A stretch of DNA of 64,000 bases from Natronocalculus amylovorans (GTDB lineage: Archaea > Halobacteriota > Halobacteria > Halobacteriales > Haloferacaceae), in NCBI RefSeq assembly GCF_023638035.1, contig NZ_JAKRVX010000008.1:62001-126000 (forward strand), read 5' to 3'. Below the pieces are notes generated by a model that was given only the letters and a program-made list of their open reading frames with translations, was not told where the DNA came from and ran no database searches. The translations under genes were made by a program, and so were the position numbers. Every line of letters starts with the position of its first letter. The stretch's first letter is position 1. This document shows, piece by piece, positions 63,985 through 64,000 of the stretch.

Positions 63985-64000
63985 TGGGAAGTCGTACCGT
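63984..64000 (+). CDS. Start of a DppC-type permease gene (cut by window end)
   Basis: Only ATG and five codons (MGSRTV) are inside the window. It begins 1 nt into the preceding stop with a strong Shine-Dalgarno site. Order in the complete importer at 21436-23491 predicts a DppC-type permease; this cannot be checked here. Confidence 0.5.

Noticed and set aside
1-64000. CRISPR arrays, tRNA or rRNA genes
   Set aside because: No regularly spaced repeats and no clear tRNA cloverleaf or rRNA core sequence were seen on either strand; a covariance search would be needed to exclude a degenerate tRNA.

Overview
The window is haloarchaeal chromosome (class Halobacteria). The proteins are strongly acidic. 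Archaeal and haloarchaeal families recur throughout: an Htr-type transducer, bacterio-opsin-activator (Bat) type PAS/GAF/HTH-10 regulators, an archaea-specific SMC-related protein, a DacZ-type diadenylate cyclase, Tat-exported lipoprotein binding proteins, and IS1341-type TnpB elements. Several genes have a TATA-like box 25-30 nt before the start codon (leaderless mRNAs), while genes inside operons have Shine-Dalgarno sites. Base composition looks close to half GC, low for this class and reminiscent of Haloquadratum, but no gene here fixes the species.

Layout. 1-4.1 kb: the end of a chemotaxis transducer, a membrane-sensor gene split by an IS1341-type element whose tnpB is itself frameshifted by a 52-nt double-hairpin insert, and a rhodanese. 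4.1-19 kb: mostly housekeeping and redox genes: a hybrid sensor kinase, a coupled reductase/aldehyde dehydrogenase pair, a lipoprotein cyclophilin, a CoA-disulfide-reductase-like flavoprotein, the SMC-related protein, a TraB-family protein, a peroxiredoxin, an AsnC-type regulator, a short-chain dehydrogenase, a methyltransferase, UspA, a CadD-like membrane protein and DacZ. 19.6-26 kb: a complete five-gene peptide ABC importer. 26-34.4 kb: a small kinase, an RND exporter in operon with a COG1361-type surface protein, a divergent TetR regulator with a perfect 18-bp palindrome before it, a LOV-like PAS protein without the flavin cysteine, and an MFS transporter. 35.2-43.1 kb: a sensory cluster with two Bat-type regulators, a RecA-fold-like haloarchaeal protein and UspA.

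43.1-45.8 kb is a decayed accessory patch: IS ends, fragments of a PIN-domain gene and an ArdC-like antirestriction gene, and an apparently intact pair of small haloarchaeal genes (winged-helix protein plus partner). Next comes a two-gene AddA/AddB-like helicase-nuclease operon (45.8-51.4 kb), a tnpB fragment and an AT-rich gap.

52.3-64 kb is the most coherent specialised system: an IclR regulator with its own palindromes, a medium-chain dehydrogenase, an M28 peptidase, an Asp/Glu/hydantoin racemase-like enzyme, a proline-iminopeptidase-like hydrolase, a second peptide-binding lipoprotein, a second M28 peptidase coupled to an M32 carboxypeptidase, and the start of a second peptide-permease operon that runs off the window. 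Together these look like uptake and cytoplasmic breakdown of an unusual peptide or amide substrate, possibly one with D- or carbamoylated residues.
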